Assembly: GCA_041940305.1 (NCBI GenBank)
Contig: JBGTSJ010000004.1
Location: forward strand, 186,001-250,000
From: JBGTSJ01 sp041940305
Lineage (GTDB): Bacteria; Planctomycetota; Planctomycetia; Planctomycetales; Planctomycetaceae
Length of the DNA stretch: 64,000 nt
Direction of reading: 5' to 3'
The notes beneath the pieces were generated by a model. It was given only the letters and a program-made list of their open reading frames with translations, was not told the DNA's origin and ran no database searches. Within the stretch, counting starts at the first letter, position 1; each line of letters opens with the position of its first letter. Below are positions 51,648 to 59,118 of the stretch, in pieces. The position numbers and the translations under genes were made by a program.

Positions 51648-52352
51648 GTGAATTACTTCGCCCACGGAATCCGCTTTCTCGATCAACCGCTGTTCCTGGC
51701 AGGGACAGCCGTGCCGGACTGGATGTCGGTCGCCGACCGGGCGGTGCGGGTTCGGCCCAGGCTGGTCGAGCCGCTCCTTCAGGAAAGGGGCCCTGATGCG
51801 GAAATCGCGCGGGGCATCCTGCAGCACTTTCACGACGACGACTGGTTTCATCGCACGCACGGCTTCGCCCGGGTCACCGCAGCAATGACCGACCAGTTTC
51901 GCGAGGCGCTCGCCGGCGACGACGGCATGCGCCCCGGCTTTCTGGGACATATTGTCACCGAACTGCTGCTCGATGCCGTGCTGATCGAACAGGATCCGCA
52001 CCGCCTCGACGAGTATTACGCTGTGCTCCGCACGGTCGATCCCGTTGCCGTGCAGAACGTCGTCAACAAGGCGGCACGCCGCTCCACGGACCGGTTGACG
52101 CACTTCGTTCGCCTCTTTCTCGCCGAGCGGTTTCTCTACGATTATCTCGATTCGGAACGGCTGCTGTATCGCTTGAATCAGGTGCTCCACCGGGTCAAAC
52201 TACAGCCCCTTCCGGCCGGGACTGTTACGGTTCTCGACGCCGGCAGAGAGTTGGTCTGCCTCAACCTTCGCGAATTGCTGCCCCCCGCCCGATTCTCCGG
52301 TCCATCGACCATCGACCATCGTCCATCCACTCATCCCGGAACGACACCATGA
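51648..52352 (+). CDS. Hypothetical protein, DUF479/ACP phosphodiesterase-like N-terminus
   Basis: A 234-aa protein starting at GTG 51648 with MNYFAHGIRFLDQPLFLAGT, similar in style to the MNxLAH start of the acyl-carrier-protein phosphodiesterase/DUF479 family, followed by His/Asp-rich motifs (ILQHFHDDDWFHRTHGF; PGFLGHIVTELLLDAVLI) that could bind metal. Helical throughout. The last 25 residues (from about PARFSGPSTIDHRPSTHPG) are low-complexity and derive from a CCATCG microrepeat at 52302-52328. The stop overlaps the start of the next gene as ATGA (52349-52352), implying translational coupling to the epimerase gene. The enzyme identity is only a suggestion. Confidence 0.65.
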   Translation: MNYFAHGIRFLDQPLFLAGTAVPDWMSVADRAVRVRPRLVEPLLQERGPDAEIARGILQHFHDDDWFHRTHGFARVTAAMTDQFREALAGDDGMRPGFLGHIVTELLLDAVLIEQDPHRLDEYYAVLRTVDPVAVQNVVNKAARRSTDRLTHFVRLFLAERFLYDYLDSERLLYRLNQVLHRVKLQPLPAGTVTVLDAGRELVCLNLRELLPPARFSGPSTIDHRPSTHPGTTP

Positions 52353-53188
52353 AATACGGCATGAACCTGCTGCTGTGGACCACGGCGGCCGACGAGTCCA
52401 TCTTCCCGCTGCTGGAGAAGATCAAGGGCTGGGGCTACGACGGCGTCGAGTTGCCGGTGTTCGACATGAACGTCGGCAACTTCGAGAAGATCGGCGCGAA
52501 GCTGAAGCAACTCGGACTGGGAGCAACCGCCGTCACCGTCTGCACCCCGGACGAGAACCCAATCTCCCCTGACGCGGGCAAGCGGCAGGCCGGACTCGCA
52601 CGGCTGAAGAAGGCGATCGACTGCGTCTCCTCCGCCGGCGCGACTCATCTGTGCGGGCCCATTCACTCGGCGCTCGGTGAATTCACCGGCCAGGGGCGGA
52701 CCGACGACGAATGGAACTGGGGCAAGGAGACGCTCGCGCAGGCCGCCGATTACGCGAAATCAAAGAACGTGACGCTCGTCGTCGAATACCTCAACCGGTT
52801 CGAGTGCTACTTCCTCAACTGCGCCGAGGACGCCGCCCGCTTCTGCCGGGAGGTGAATCATCCGAACCTCAAGATGATGTACGACACGTTCCACGCGAAC
52901 ATCGAGGAAAAGTGCATCGCCACCGCGGTGGACGTCTGCAAGGACCAGATGGTCCACGTACACATTTCGGAGAACGACCGCTCGACGCCGGGCGAAGGAG
53001 GCGTGAACTGGGACGCATCGTTCGCCGCCCTCAAGAAAGCCAACTACGACGGCTGGCTGATGATCGAGGCCTTCGGCCTGGCGCTGCCCGACCTCGCCGC
53101 CGCCACCAAGATCTGGCGCCGCATGTTCCCGAATGAGGAGCACTTGGCGACTAAGGGCCTGGCCTTTATGAAGGAACGCTGGGCGTAA
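52349..53188 (+). CDS. Sugar (phosphate) isomerase/epimerase, D-tagatose 3-epimerase-like
   Basis: A 279-aa TIM-barrel of the AP endonuclease 2 / xylose-isomerase-like family. The metal ligands of ketose 3-epimerases are all present: Glu146 (LVVEYLNRFECYF), Asp179 (MMYDTFHANIEE), His205 (VHVHISENDRSTPGEG) and Glu240 (GWLMIEAFG). The motif WTTAADESIFPLLEKIKGWG and GYDGVELPVFD are typical of D-psicose/tagatose 3-epimerases and L-ribulose 3-epimerases. It starts by ATGA overlap with the upstream gene and is followed after 124 bases by a PfkB sugar kinase gene, which suggests a catabolic route for a ketose or keto-acid. Confidence 0.88.
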   Translation: MKYGMNLLLWTTAADESIFPLLEKIKGWGYDGVELPVFDMNVGNFEKIGAKLKQLGLGATAVTVCTPDENPISPDAGKRQAGLARLKKAIDCVSSAGATHLCGPIHSALGEFTGQGRTDDEWNWGKETLAQAADYAKSKNVTLVVEYLNRFECYFLNCAEDAARFCREVNHPNLKMMYDTFHANIEEKCIATAVDVCKDQMVHVHISENDRSTPGEGGVNWDASFAALKKANYDGWLMIEAFGLALPDLAAATKIWRRMFPNEEHLATKGLAFMKERWA

Positions 53189-53236
53189 CGGCCTTCCAGA
53201 GAAACATCTGCAATACGCGCGACGTTCTGCCGCGAT

Positions 53237-53274
53237 TAAACGAACGTAAGCGTTTAGCCGCCGCCTGTGGCGGC
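53237..53274. repeat. Tandem hairpins between epimerase and kinase genes
   Basis: TAAACG (53237-53242) pairs with CGTTTA (53251-53256), and immediately after it GCCGCC (53260-53265) pairs with GGCGGC (53269-53274). Both stems are perfect. The 124-base gap holds nothing else, so it may act as an mRNA processing or attenuation site, or be a planctomycete palindromic repeat. Confidence 0.55.
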
Positions 53275-53312
53275 GCGATCCCGCGACGATTCATTCTAAA
53301 CCATCGAACCTG

Positions 53313-54413
53313 ATGAACATCCCCACTCAAGGCGCTCTCGATCTTCTCTCCCTCGGCGCTCTCGTCCACCGTCTCGATCCGGGCGTTGTGCCGTTCCGCA
53401 AGGCGGCGGAATGCCGGATTCACGTGAGCGGCGGCGAGTTCAACGTCGCGGCAAACCTGGCGGACTGCTTCGGCATGCAGACCGGCATTGCCAGCGCGAT
53501 GGTGAATTACCCCATCGGCGATCTGATCGCCGAGCGGGTCCGCGCGATGGGGGTCAAGCCGTTCTACAAGCGGTTCGACCACGACGGGGCGACCGGCCCG
53601 AACATGGCGACCGTTTACAGCGACCGCGGCCAGGGCGTACGCGCGCCCGTGGTGTTCTACAACCGTTGCAACGAGGCCGCCGCGCAGCTCAAGCCGGGTG
53701 ATTTCAACTGGAAGGAGATCTTCGAGGGGGGCGTGCGCTGGTTTCATTCAGGGGGCATCTTCGCCGCGCTATCGAAGACCACCCCCGAGGTCATCATCGA
53801 AGGAATGCAGGCGGCGAAGGCGGCGGGAGCGATCGTCTCCTTCGATCTCAACTTCCGCGCAAAGCTGTGGAAGGTGTTCGGCGGCGAGGACCGCGCCGTC
53901 GCGACGCTGCGGAGGATCGTGGAGAACGTGGATGTGATCGTCGGAAACGAAGAGGACCTGCAGAAGGGGCTGGGGGTCAAGGGGCCCGAAGTCGAAGCGA
54001 AGGGCAAGCTCGATCCCACCGCCTTTTTCGGGATGATCGACGCCGTCACCAAGCAGCATCCGCAGGTGAAGGCCGTGGCGACCACGCTGCGCGAGGTGCA
54101 CACGACCAACCGGCACAGTTGGAGCGCCGTGGCGTGGATCGAGGGACAGACCTATCAGGCTCCGGAGTGCGAACTGGACGTGCTCGATCGTGTCGGCGGC
54201 GGCGACGGCTTCGCGGCAGGGTTCATCTGGGCACTGATGAATCCCGAAAGAGCCCAGGAACTGGAAGAGGGGATCTCCGTCGAGCAGGCCGCCATCCGCT
54301 ACGGCTGGGCTCACGGCGCGCTGCTCACCACGTTCCCCGGCGACACCACAATGGCCAGCCTCGACCAGGTGACGTCGTTCGCCAAGGGGGGCTCCGCCCG
54401 AATCCAGCGGTAG
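53313..54413 (+). CDS. PfkB-family carbohydrate kinase (2-keto-3-deoxygluconate kinase-like)
   Basis: A 366-aa ribokinase-fold kinase. The first PfkB signature region is ECRIHVSGGEFNVAANLADC (GGE.NVA pattern), the nucleotide motif is VDVIVGNEEDLQKGLG, and the C-terminal catalytic motif is LDVLDRVGGGDGFAAGFIWA, with the catalytic Asp in GGGDGFAAG. The N-terminal part and the RFDHDGATGPNMATVYSDRG stretch look like KDG kinases of planctomycetes. It would phosphorylate a keto-sugar acid or ketose produced by the upstream epimerase. Start at ATG 53313. Probable operon member with the epimerase gene. Confidence 0.85.
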   Translation: MNIPTQGALDLLSLGALVHRLDPGVVPFRKAAECRIHVSGGEFNVAANLADCFGMQTGIASAMVNYPIGDLIAERVRAMGVKPFYKRFDHDGATGPNMATVYSDRGQGVRAPVVFYNRCNEAAAQLKPGDFNWKEIFEGGVRWFHSGGIFAALSKTTPEVIIEGMQAAKAAGAIVSFDLNFRAKLWKVFGGEDRAVATLRRIVENVDVIVGNEEDLQKGLGVKGPEVEAKGKLDPTAFFGMIDAVTKQHPQVKAVATTLREVHTTNRHSWSAVAWIEGQTYQAPECELDVLDRVGGGDGFAAGFIWALMNPERAQELEEGISVEQAAIRYGWAHGALLTTFPGDTTMASLDQVTSFAKGGSARIQR

Positions 54414-54426
54414 CCGCGGACGTCAC

Positions 54427-54456
54427 GAGCCGCGACCGTCAAGGAGCGACTGCAGC
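54427..54456. repeat. GAGCCGCGACCG-family repeat, second copy
   Basis: The sequence GAGCCGCGACCGTCAAGGAG (from 54427) and ACTGCAGC shortly after match, with few changes, the left arm and loop start of the inverted repeat at 4553-4659. It lies 14 bases after the stop of the PfkB kinase gene. No right arm is present. Confidence 0.6.
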
Positions 54457-54542
54457 GAAGGATCGCGTCCGGACCGGCGCGGCTGGTGCATGCTCCCTGC
54501 AAAGCCGCCGCTGTCTCACTGCAACCGGCGCATCGGCACGGT

Positions 54543-54548
54543 TATAAT
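54543..54548 (+). promoter_or_regulatory. Perfect -10 element upstream of the sensor kinase gene
   Basis: A perfect TATAAT occurs 28 bases before the kinase start at 54576, in otherwise GC-rich DNA. The -35 region (TGCAAC near 54520) is poor, so this may be a weak or activator-dependent promoter. Confidence 0.35.
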
Positions 54549-54575
54549 TCACCGTACACGTGCGGTGCCGCAGCT

Positions 54576-55559
54576 ATGGCCGTCTACTTTCGCAAACGCA
54601 GCCGGATTCATCTCCCCATCACGCTCAGCGTCACGCTCATGGCGCTGAACATTACGCTGATGGTCTGCTGGATCATCCTCCTCGCTCAGGATGCCCAGTG
54701 GGGCGCCCTCGCGGTGGGAGTCGTCACGTTCACCATCATCCTCGCCGGCCTTTCCTTCTGGCTGGCGCTGACGATCAAAGAGATCCGCCTCAATCACCGG
54801 CAGGCGAACTTCGTCGACAGCGTGACCCACGAATTGAAATCCCCCATCGCCGCCCTGCAGCTGTCGCTCGAGACGCTCCGCATGCGCTCGCTCGATGAGC
54901 ACAAACGCCGAGAGTTCCACCAGATGATGTCCGACGAGCTGACGCGGCTCGACCAGCTCATCAACCAGCTGCTGGAAGTGGGACGTCTGGATGCAATCGG
55001 CACCAACGAGCAGCCGGAGTCAGTGCCGCTCAAAGCGCTGCTCTACAAGTGTGCGGAAGCCGCCTGTGCCCACTACAAGCAGGACATCGACCAGGTCTTC
55101 TCGTTCGACGTCCCGCCGATGACGCTGCACACGCGGCGGATGCTGGTGCAGCTGATCTTCTCCAACGTCGTCGACAACGCGGTCAAGTACGCCGACAACC
55201 CGCCGCGCGTGCAGGTGGATGCCGTGCCCGTCGGCAAGGACCGTGTCAAAGTGCGGGTCGCCGATAACGGGGCAGGCGTGCCTTACGACGAGCGGAAGAA
55301 GATCTTCCGCATCTTCTATCGGGGAGGCAGCGAACTGGAGCGCCGCCGCAAGGGGACGGGCCTGGGCCTGTACATCGTTTACACGCTGGTGCGACGGCTG
55401 AAGGGGAAGGTGAACGTCATCGACCGGGGCGACGGACAGCCCGGCTGCGCGTTTGAGATCGAGCTACCCGGCCGGGTCTCGTTGGGCTCCTCCGCCGAAT
55501 CGGACGTGCTGGATGAATCGCCCCCCCATGGAAACCGTGCGGTGGAGGTGTCTGCCTGA
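54576..55559 (+). CDS. Sensor histidine kinase, intramembrane-sensing type
   Basis: A 327-aa kinase. Two N-terminal membrane helices (about residues 12-34, LPITLSVTLMALNITLMVCW, and 43-65, LAVGVVTFTIILAGLSFW) are separated by only about six residues, so there is no periplasmic sensing domain. The phosphoacceptor motif is FVDSVTHELKSPIAALQLSL (His present), and the HATPase_c domain has N (NVVDNAVKYAD), G1 (DNGAGV), F (IFRIFYRG) and G2 (GTGLGLYIVY) boxes. It starts at ATG 54576 (MAVYFRKRSRIHLP); upstream frame to 54486 is rejected. Its stop codon overlaps the start of the response regulator gene (TGATG), so the pair is translated together. Confidence 0.93.
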   Translation: MAVYFRKRSRIHLPITLSVTLMALNITLMVCWIILLAQDAQWGALAVGVVTFTIILAGLSFWLALTIKEIRLNHRQANFVDSVTHELKSPIAALQLSLETLRMRSLDEHKRREFHQMMSDELTRLDQLINQLLEVGRLDAIGTNEQPESVPLKALLYKCAEAACAHYKQDIDQVFSFDVPPMTLHTRRMLVQLIFSNVVDNAVKYADNPPRVQVDAVPVGKDRVKVRVADNGAGVPYDERKKIFRIFYRGGSELERRRKGTGLGLYIVYTLVRRLKGKVNVIDRGDGQPGCAFEIELPGRVSLGSSAESDVLDESPPHGNRAVEVSA

Positions 55560-56326
55560 TGCCCCGCATTCTGATCGTCGAGGACGAAGACGCCATCGGC
55601 AAAGGCCTGCAGTTCAACTTCGAGCAGGAAGGATACGAGGCGGCGCTGCTGCGGGACGGGCCCTCCGCACTCCGCTATGTGGATGAACATCCCGGAGCCA
55701 TCGACTGCATCCTGCTGGACCTGATGCTGCCCGGCATGAGTGGCTACGAGATCTGCCGTGCGATCCGGGAGCGGGACGGGGCCGTGCCCATCCTGGTGCT
55801 GAGCGCCCGGATGCTCTCGGAGGACAAAGCGTACGCCTTCGATTGCGGCACCGATCAGTACATGACGAAGCCGTTCAATCTGCCGGAATTGCTCAGCCGT
55901 GTGCGGAGCCTGCTCGACCGGCAGAAGCGGATCACGCGCACCATCGCGTCGGTCCCGACAGGGGATTACCAGTTCGGTGACGTGCACGTCGACTTCCGCA
56001 CCTTCCAGGTCCGCCGGGGGGAACAGTCGTTCGAGCTGACGACGATGGAGATGCAGCTGCTGCGCTACTTTATTGAGCATGAGGGGACCGTGCTTCCCCG
56101 GCAGCGGATCCTCCGGGACGTCTGGGAGCAGTCGGCCGACGTGACGAGCCGGTCCATCGACAACTTCGTGATGCGGCTCAGGAAATACATTGAAGCGGAC
56201 CCCGCGAAACCCCTGCACCTGGTCTCAGTTCGGGGAACCGGATACCGGTTCGTCGCCCGCCCGGAAGGAGTAACCTCTGAAGGAGAATCGACTTACGGCG
56301 GTGACACAACTTTGACAGAAGTTTGA
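55559..56326 (+). CDS. OmpR-family response regulator
   Basis: A 255-aa two-domain regulator. Receiver domain: acidic pocket EDEDAIG (about 7-13), phosphoacceptor Asp in LLDLMLPGMSGYEI (about 52-60), the conserved Ser in VLSARM (about 80) and Lys in YMTKPF (about 104). Winged-helix DNA-binding domain at about 150-245 with LTTMEMQLLRYFIEHEG, VLPRQRILRDVW and SRSIDNFVMRLRKYIE. It is encoded immediately after its kinase (TGATG at 55557-55561). A direct-repeat operator candidate lies over its stop codon (56301-56328) and upstream of the acyl desaturase gene, which may be its target. Confidence 0.95.
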   Translation: MPRILIVEDEDAIGKGLQFNFEQEGYEAALLRDGPSALRYVDEHPGAIDCILLDLMLPGMSGYEICRAIRERDGAVPILVLSARMLSEDKAYAFDCGTDQYMTKPFNLPELLSRVRSLLDRQKRITRTIASVPTGDYQFGDVHVDFRTFQVRRGEQSFELTTMEMQLLRYFIEHEGTVLPRQRILRDVWEQSADVTSRSIDNFVMRLRKYIEADPAKPLHLVSVRGTGYRFVARPEGVTSEGESTYGGDTTLTEV

Positions 56327-56328
56327 AC
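56301..56328. promoter_or_regulatory. Direct-repeat operator candidate for OmpR/PhoB-type regulator
   Basis: GTGACAC (56301), TTTGACA (56311) and TTTGAAC (56322) repeat with 10- to 11-base periodicity, the one-helical-turn spacing used by OmpR/PhoB winged-helix regulators (7-bp half sites with 4-bp spacer). The repeats cover the stop codon of the regulator gene itself. A TATAAG -10-like element is at 56361-56366, 33 bases after the last repeat, and the desaturase gene starts at 56489. Confidence 0.5.
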
Positions 56329-56488
56329 CGCCGCAGACACAGACCTCCCGATGCTTGTGCTATAAGCCTGCACCTGGAAGAGACTTGTGACGTCCCTTCC
56401 ACGGAATGGCGGGTCGAGAAACAAGCATTCACCGGCCGCAGACGGGTCGACGCAGACCCCACCTTGCGGCCCTGGGAGCCACGCTTCA

Positions 56489-57442
56489 ATGTCTGCGCAA
56501 CTTCTGGAAGCTCCTGTCCGTAAGCGTCGTCGACGCAACAAGCCCGTCCGCTTTGAGCATCAGCCCGAGGCGACTCGCGCCGAGGAACGGGCCGAATTGC
56601 TCAAGCAGTTCAATCCCGATCAGCAGAGTTGGAGCAACGTCGACTGGACGGTTCTCCTGTGGATGGTGGGGATGCACATCGGGGCGGTCGCCGCGTTGTT
56701 CTTCGTCACCTGGCAGGCGGTGGCCGTGGCCGTCGTCCTGCACTGGCTGACCTGCAGCATCGGCATCTGCCTTGGCTATCACCGGTTTCTGGCGCACCGC
56801 TCGCTCAAGCTGCGGACCCCCGCCCGGATCCTGATCAACCTCTGCGGCGTGCTCTCCGGCGAGGGTTCCCCGCTGATGTGGGCCGCCACGCACCGCGTCC
56901 ATCATCAGCGGTCCGACCGCGAAGGGGACCCGCACTCGCCGAACGACGGCACGTGGTGGTCGCACATCATGTGGCTGTTCGTGCAGCACGACGAGAAGGT
57001 CCGCCAGGCGCTGTTCGAGCACTACACGCCCGACCTGCTCCGCGATCCCGTCCTTCGCTTCTTCGAGAAGACCTACGGCCTGTGGCTGATGGGCTCCGGC
57101 GTCGCCCTGTTCGCCATCGGCGGTTGGCCGATGCTCCTGTGGGGCCTGTGCGCCCGCCTGGTGTTCGCGTATCACTCCACGTGGTTCGTAAACTCGGCCA
57201 CCCACATCTGGGGCTACCGCAACTACGAGACCGTCGATCGCTCCCGCAACCTGTGGTGGGTCGCTCTGCTCAGCTACGGCGAAGGCTGGCACAACAACCA
57301 CCACGCCCATCCGCGGCTGGCACGCGCCGGTCACAAGTGGTGGGAGATCGACATGACGTTCTATGCGATTCGCGCACTGCAGTTTGTCGGACTCGCATAC
57401 GAAGTCGACGACCGCATTCCGGCGAACAGTGAAGCGGCCTGA
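56489..57442 (+). CDS. Acyl-CoA/acyl-lipid delta-9-type fatty acid desaturase
   Basis: A 317-aa membrane di-iron desaturase. The three histidine boxes are intact: GYHRFLAHRSLKLRT (HxxxxH), ATHRVHHQRSDREGDPHS (HxxHH) and YGEGWHNNHHAHP (HxxHH), between four hydrophobic segments (about 55-95 and 185-225). It should introduce a double bond into membrane acyl chains using O2 and reduced ferredoxin or rubredoxin. ATG 56489 has GGGAG upstream; an open frame continues 5' to 56387 but is not protein-like. It lies 163 bases after the response regulator gene of a two-component system with an intramembrane-sensing kinase, which suggests membrane-state control. Confidence 0.93.
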   Translation: MSAQLLEAPVRKRRRRNKPVRFEHQPEATRAEERAELLKQFNPDQQSWSNVDWTVLLWMVGMHIGAVAALFFVTWQAVAVAVVLHWLTCSIGICLGYHRFLAHRSLKLRTPARILINLCGVLSGEGSPLMWAATHRVHHQRSDREGDPHSPNDGTWWSHIMWLFVQHDEKVRQALFEHYTPDLLRDPVLRFFEKTYGLWLMGSGVALFAIGGWPMLLWGLCARLVFAYHSTWFVNSATHIWGYRNYETVDRSRNLWWVALLSYGEGWHNNHHAHPRLARAGHKWWEIDMTFYAIRALQFVGLAYEVDDRIPANSEAA

Positions 57443-57468
57443 ACGACGCACAGATGCTTTGGCAATCG

Positions 57469-57500
57469 AGAAACCCGGTTTCAAAAGAAGCCGGGTTTCT
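57469..57500. repeat. AGAAACCCGGT-family hairpin, copy 4
   Basis: AGAAACCCGG (57469-57478) pairs perfectly with CCGGGTTTCT (57491-57500) around TTTCAAAAGAAG. It lies 27 bases after the stop of the desaturase gene and 87 bases before the next start. The loop and arms resemble the copies at 29811 and 51224. Confidence 0.7.
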
Positions 57501-57586
57501 GCGTTTCCGCTCCCCGTATCCCGGCGCGTTGATTTTGCGGGTTCGCTGACGCATGATCGGCCGCGTTCGCAGGACGCGAGGGCCGC

Positions 57587-58882
57587 ATGTCGACGACATT
57601 TTCCGTGGCCGCCATCACGCGGCGGGTCATCGCCGCGCAGGTTTTGTTCACTGCCGGGCACGTGCTGAGCACCGGCGGCTTTCTGTTCTACTTCGCCAAC
57701 GAATTCCGGCCGGCCGTAGTGCTGCTCGCGCTGCTGCAGTGCACGCCGGAAGTCGCGGAAAGCGCGGGCTTGTTTGTGCGACCGCTGCTGCGGCGCCTCG
57801 GCGGACGCAAGTGGACGTGGGTCATCACGCTGGTCCTGGCGCGGTTGGCGGCGCTCGGCGTGCCGCTCATAGCGTTCCCCGCGGCCAGACCGGCCGGCAT
57901 TGAGCCGATCGCCGTCATCATCGCCTGCGTCGCCGTGTGGTACGTCTGCCAGGGAATGGCCTACGTGTCGTATCTGTCGTGGCTGTCGGACCTCGTGCCG
58001 GGTTACCGCTGGGGCCGGTTCTTCGCCAAACGGAACATCGCGGTCATCGTTGTGATGCTGGTGGTGCCGCTCGCCGCCAGTTTTCTGCGCAGCGCCTGGA
58101 TCGCCGGCCTCGACGCGGACGGCAAGCGGCTGTCGTACGTCGGCATCTTCGCCATCGGCGGAGTGCTCACGCTCGCCTCGATTCTGCCGATGCTGACGTT
58201 GCCGAACGTCCGCATTACGAGCGACACGCGTGAGCGTCCGACCTGGTGGATGCTCACGGGGGCCGTCGCACATCGTCCTTTCCGACTGCTGCTGATCTAC
58301 AGCTGGTGGCTGTCGCTCGCTCAGGGACTGACGCAGGCCGCGTTCTTCAAGTACCAGGTGGATGTCCTCAAGATCCCGGTCACCACGTACTACGTCCTGT
58401 CGAGCCTGACGCTGGGCCTGCAACTCCCCTTGACGGCCCTGGCCGGGCGACTGTCCGACCGATTTGGCGATCGCCGGCCGCTGATGCTCAGCACGTTCGC
58501 CGTTAGCGGCGCGATGCTGTTCTGGCTGGCGGCGAGGCCACAGACATGGTGGCTGCTGTTCGGCGCCTACGCGTTCTGGGGCCTGTTCGGAATCGTCAAC
58601 CTCTGTGGACAGAACCTCACGCTCCGCCTTTCACCTCCCAGCGACAATACGCTGCACCTCGCCCTGTTCCGGCAGATCGGCGGGCTGTTGTCCGGTGTCG
58701 CCGGACTGGCAGGAGGGCTCTGGCTCGACAGCATGCTCCGTCAGGCAGGGGCTCCCTCGGCGTCCACCATCGCTCCTTTTCACATCCTGTTCACCATCTC
58801 GTTCGTGGGTCGCGTCACCGCCGCTCTCTGGCTCATTCCGATCGCCGAACCGCCCGTCCGGCCAGACCCCGATCATTCGTAA
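57587..58882 (+). CDS. MFS-type membrane transporter
   Basis: A 431-aa membrane protein with about 12 hydrophobic segments (for example VVLLALLQCTPEVAESAGLF, EPIAVIIACVAVWYVCQGMA, RPLMLSTFAVSGAMLFWLAA). The loop LAGRLSDRFGDRRPLML between helices 8 and 9 is a good MFS signature (GxLSDRxGRR-type). The N-terminal half has the extended loop DLVPGYRWGRFFAKRNIAVI. The substrate is unknown; the best likeness is to planctomycete and proteobacterial MFS proteins annotated only as transporters. Start at ATG 57587. The next gene, HMG-CoA reductase, starts 236 bases later in the same direction; the gap shows nothing I can name. Confidence 0.82.
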   Translation: MSTTFSVAAITRRVIAAQVLFTAGHVLSTGGFLFYFANEFRPAVVLLALLQCTPEVAESAGLFVRPLLRRLGGRKWTWVITLVLARLAALGVPLIAFPAARPAGIEPIAVIIACVAVWYVCQGMAYVSYLSWLSDLVPGYRWGRFFAKRNIAVIVVMLVVPLAASFLRSAWIAGLDADGKRLSYVGIFAIGGVLTLASILPMLTLPNVRITSDTRERPTWWMLTGAVAHRPFRLLLIYSWWLSLAQGLTQAAFFKYQVDVLKIPVTTYYVLSSLTLGLQLPLTALAGRLSDRFGDRRPLMLSTFAVSGAMLFWLAARPQTWWLLFGAYAFWGLFGIVNLCGQNLTLRLSPPSDNTLHLALFRQIGGLLSGVAGLAGGLWLDSMLRQAGAPSASTIAPFHILFTISFVGRVTAALWLIPIAEPPVRPDPDHS

Positions 58883-59118
58883 ACGGCAGACGACCGCCAC
58901 CGTGAGAGTTCGCCGTTGGAAGCGTGTAAGGAATCTCGTCCGGCAGCAAGCGACAGGGGTCTCAATCCGGTTCGTGATGGTTGACTCCGGGTGCAGGAAC
59001 GATCAATGTCCGGCCATGGAAGCGGCGATTGGCCGGTGCTTCCGTCGCCGGCTGCAGCCTCCCGGGCCTTCTCTCCCGCGTCGCCGCTGCGTTTCCTCCC
59101 CCTTGAATCGAACAATCC

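Noticed and set aside
51648..52352. AcpH (acyl-carrier-protein phosphodiesterase)
   Set aside because: Only the first dozen residues and the His/Asp-rich helices recall the family; too weak for a name.
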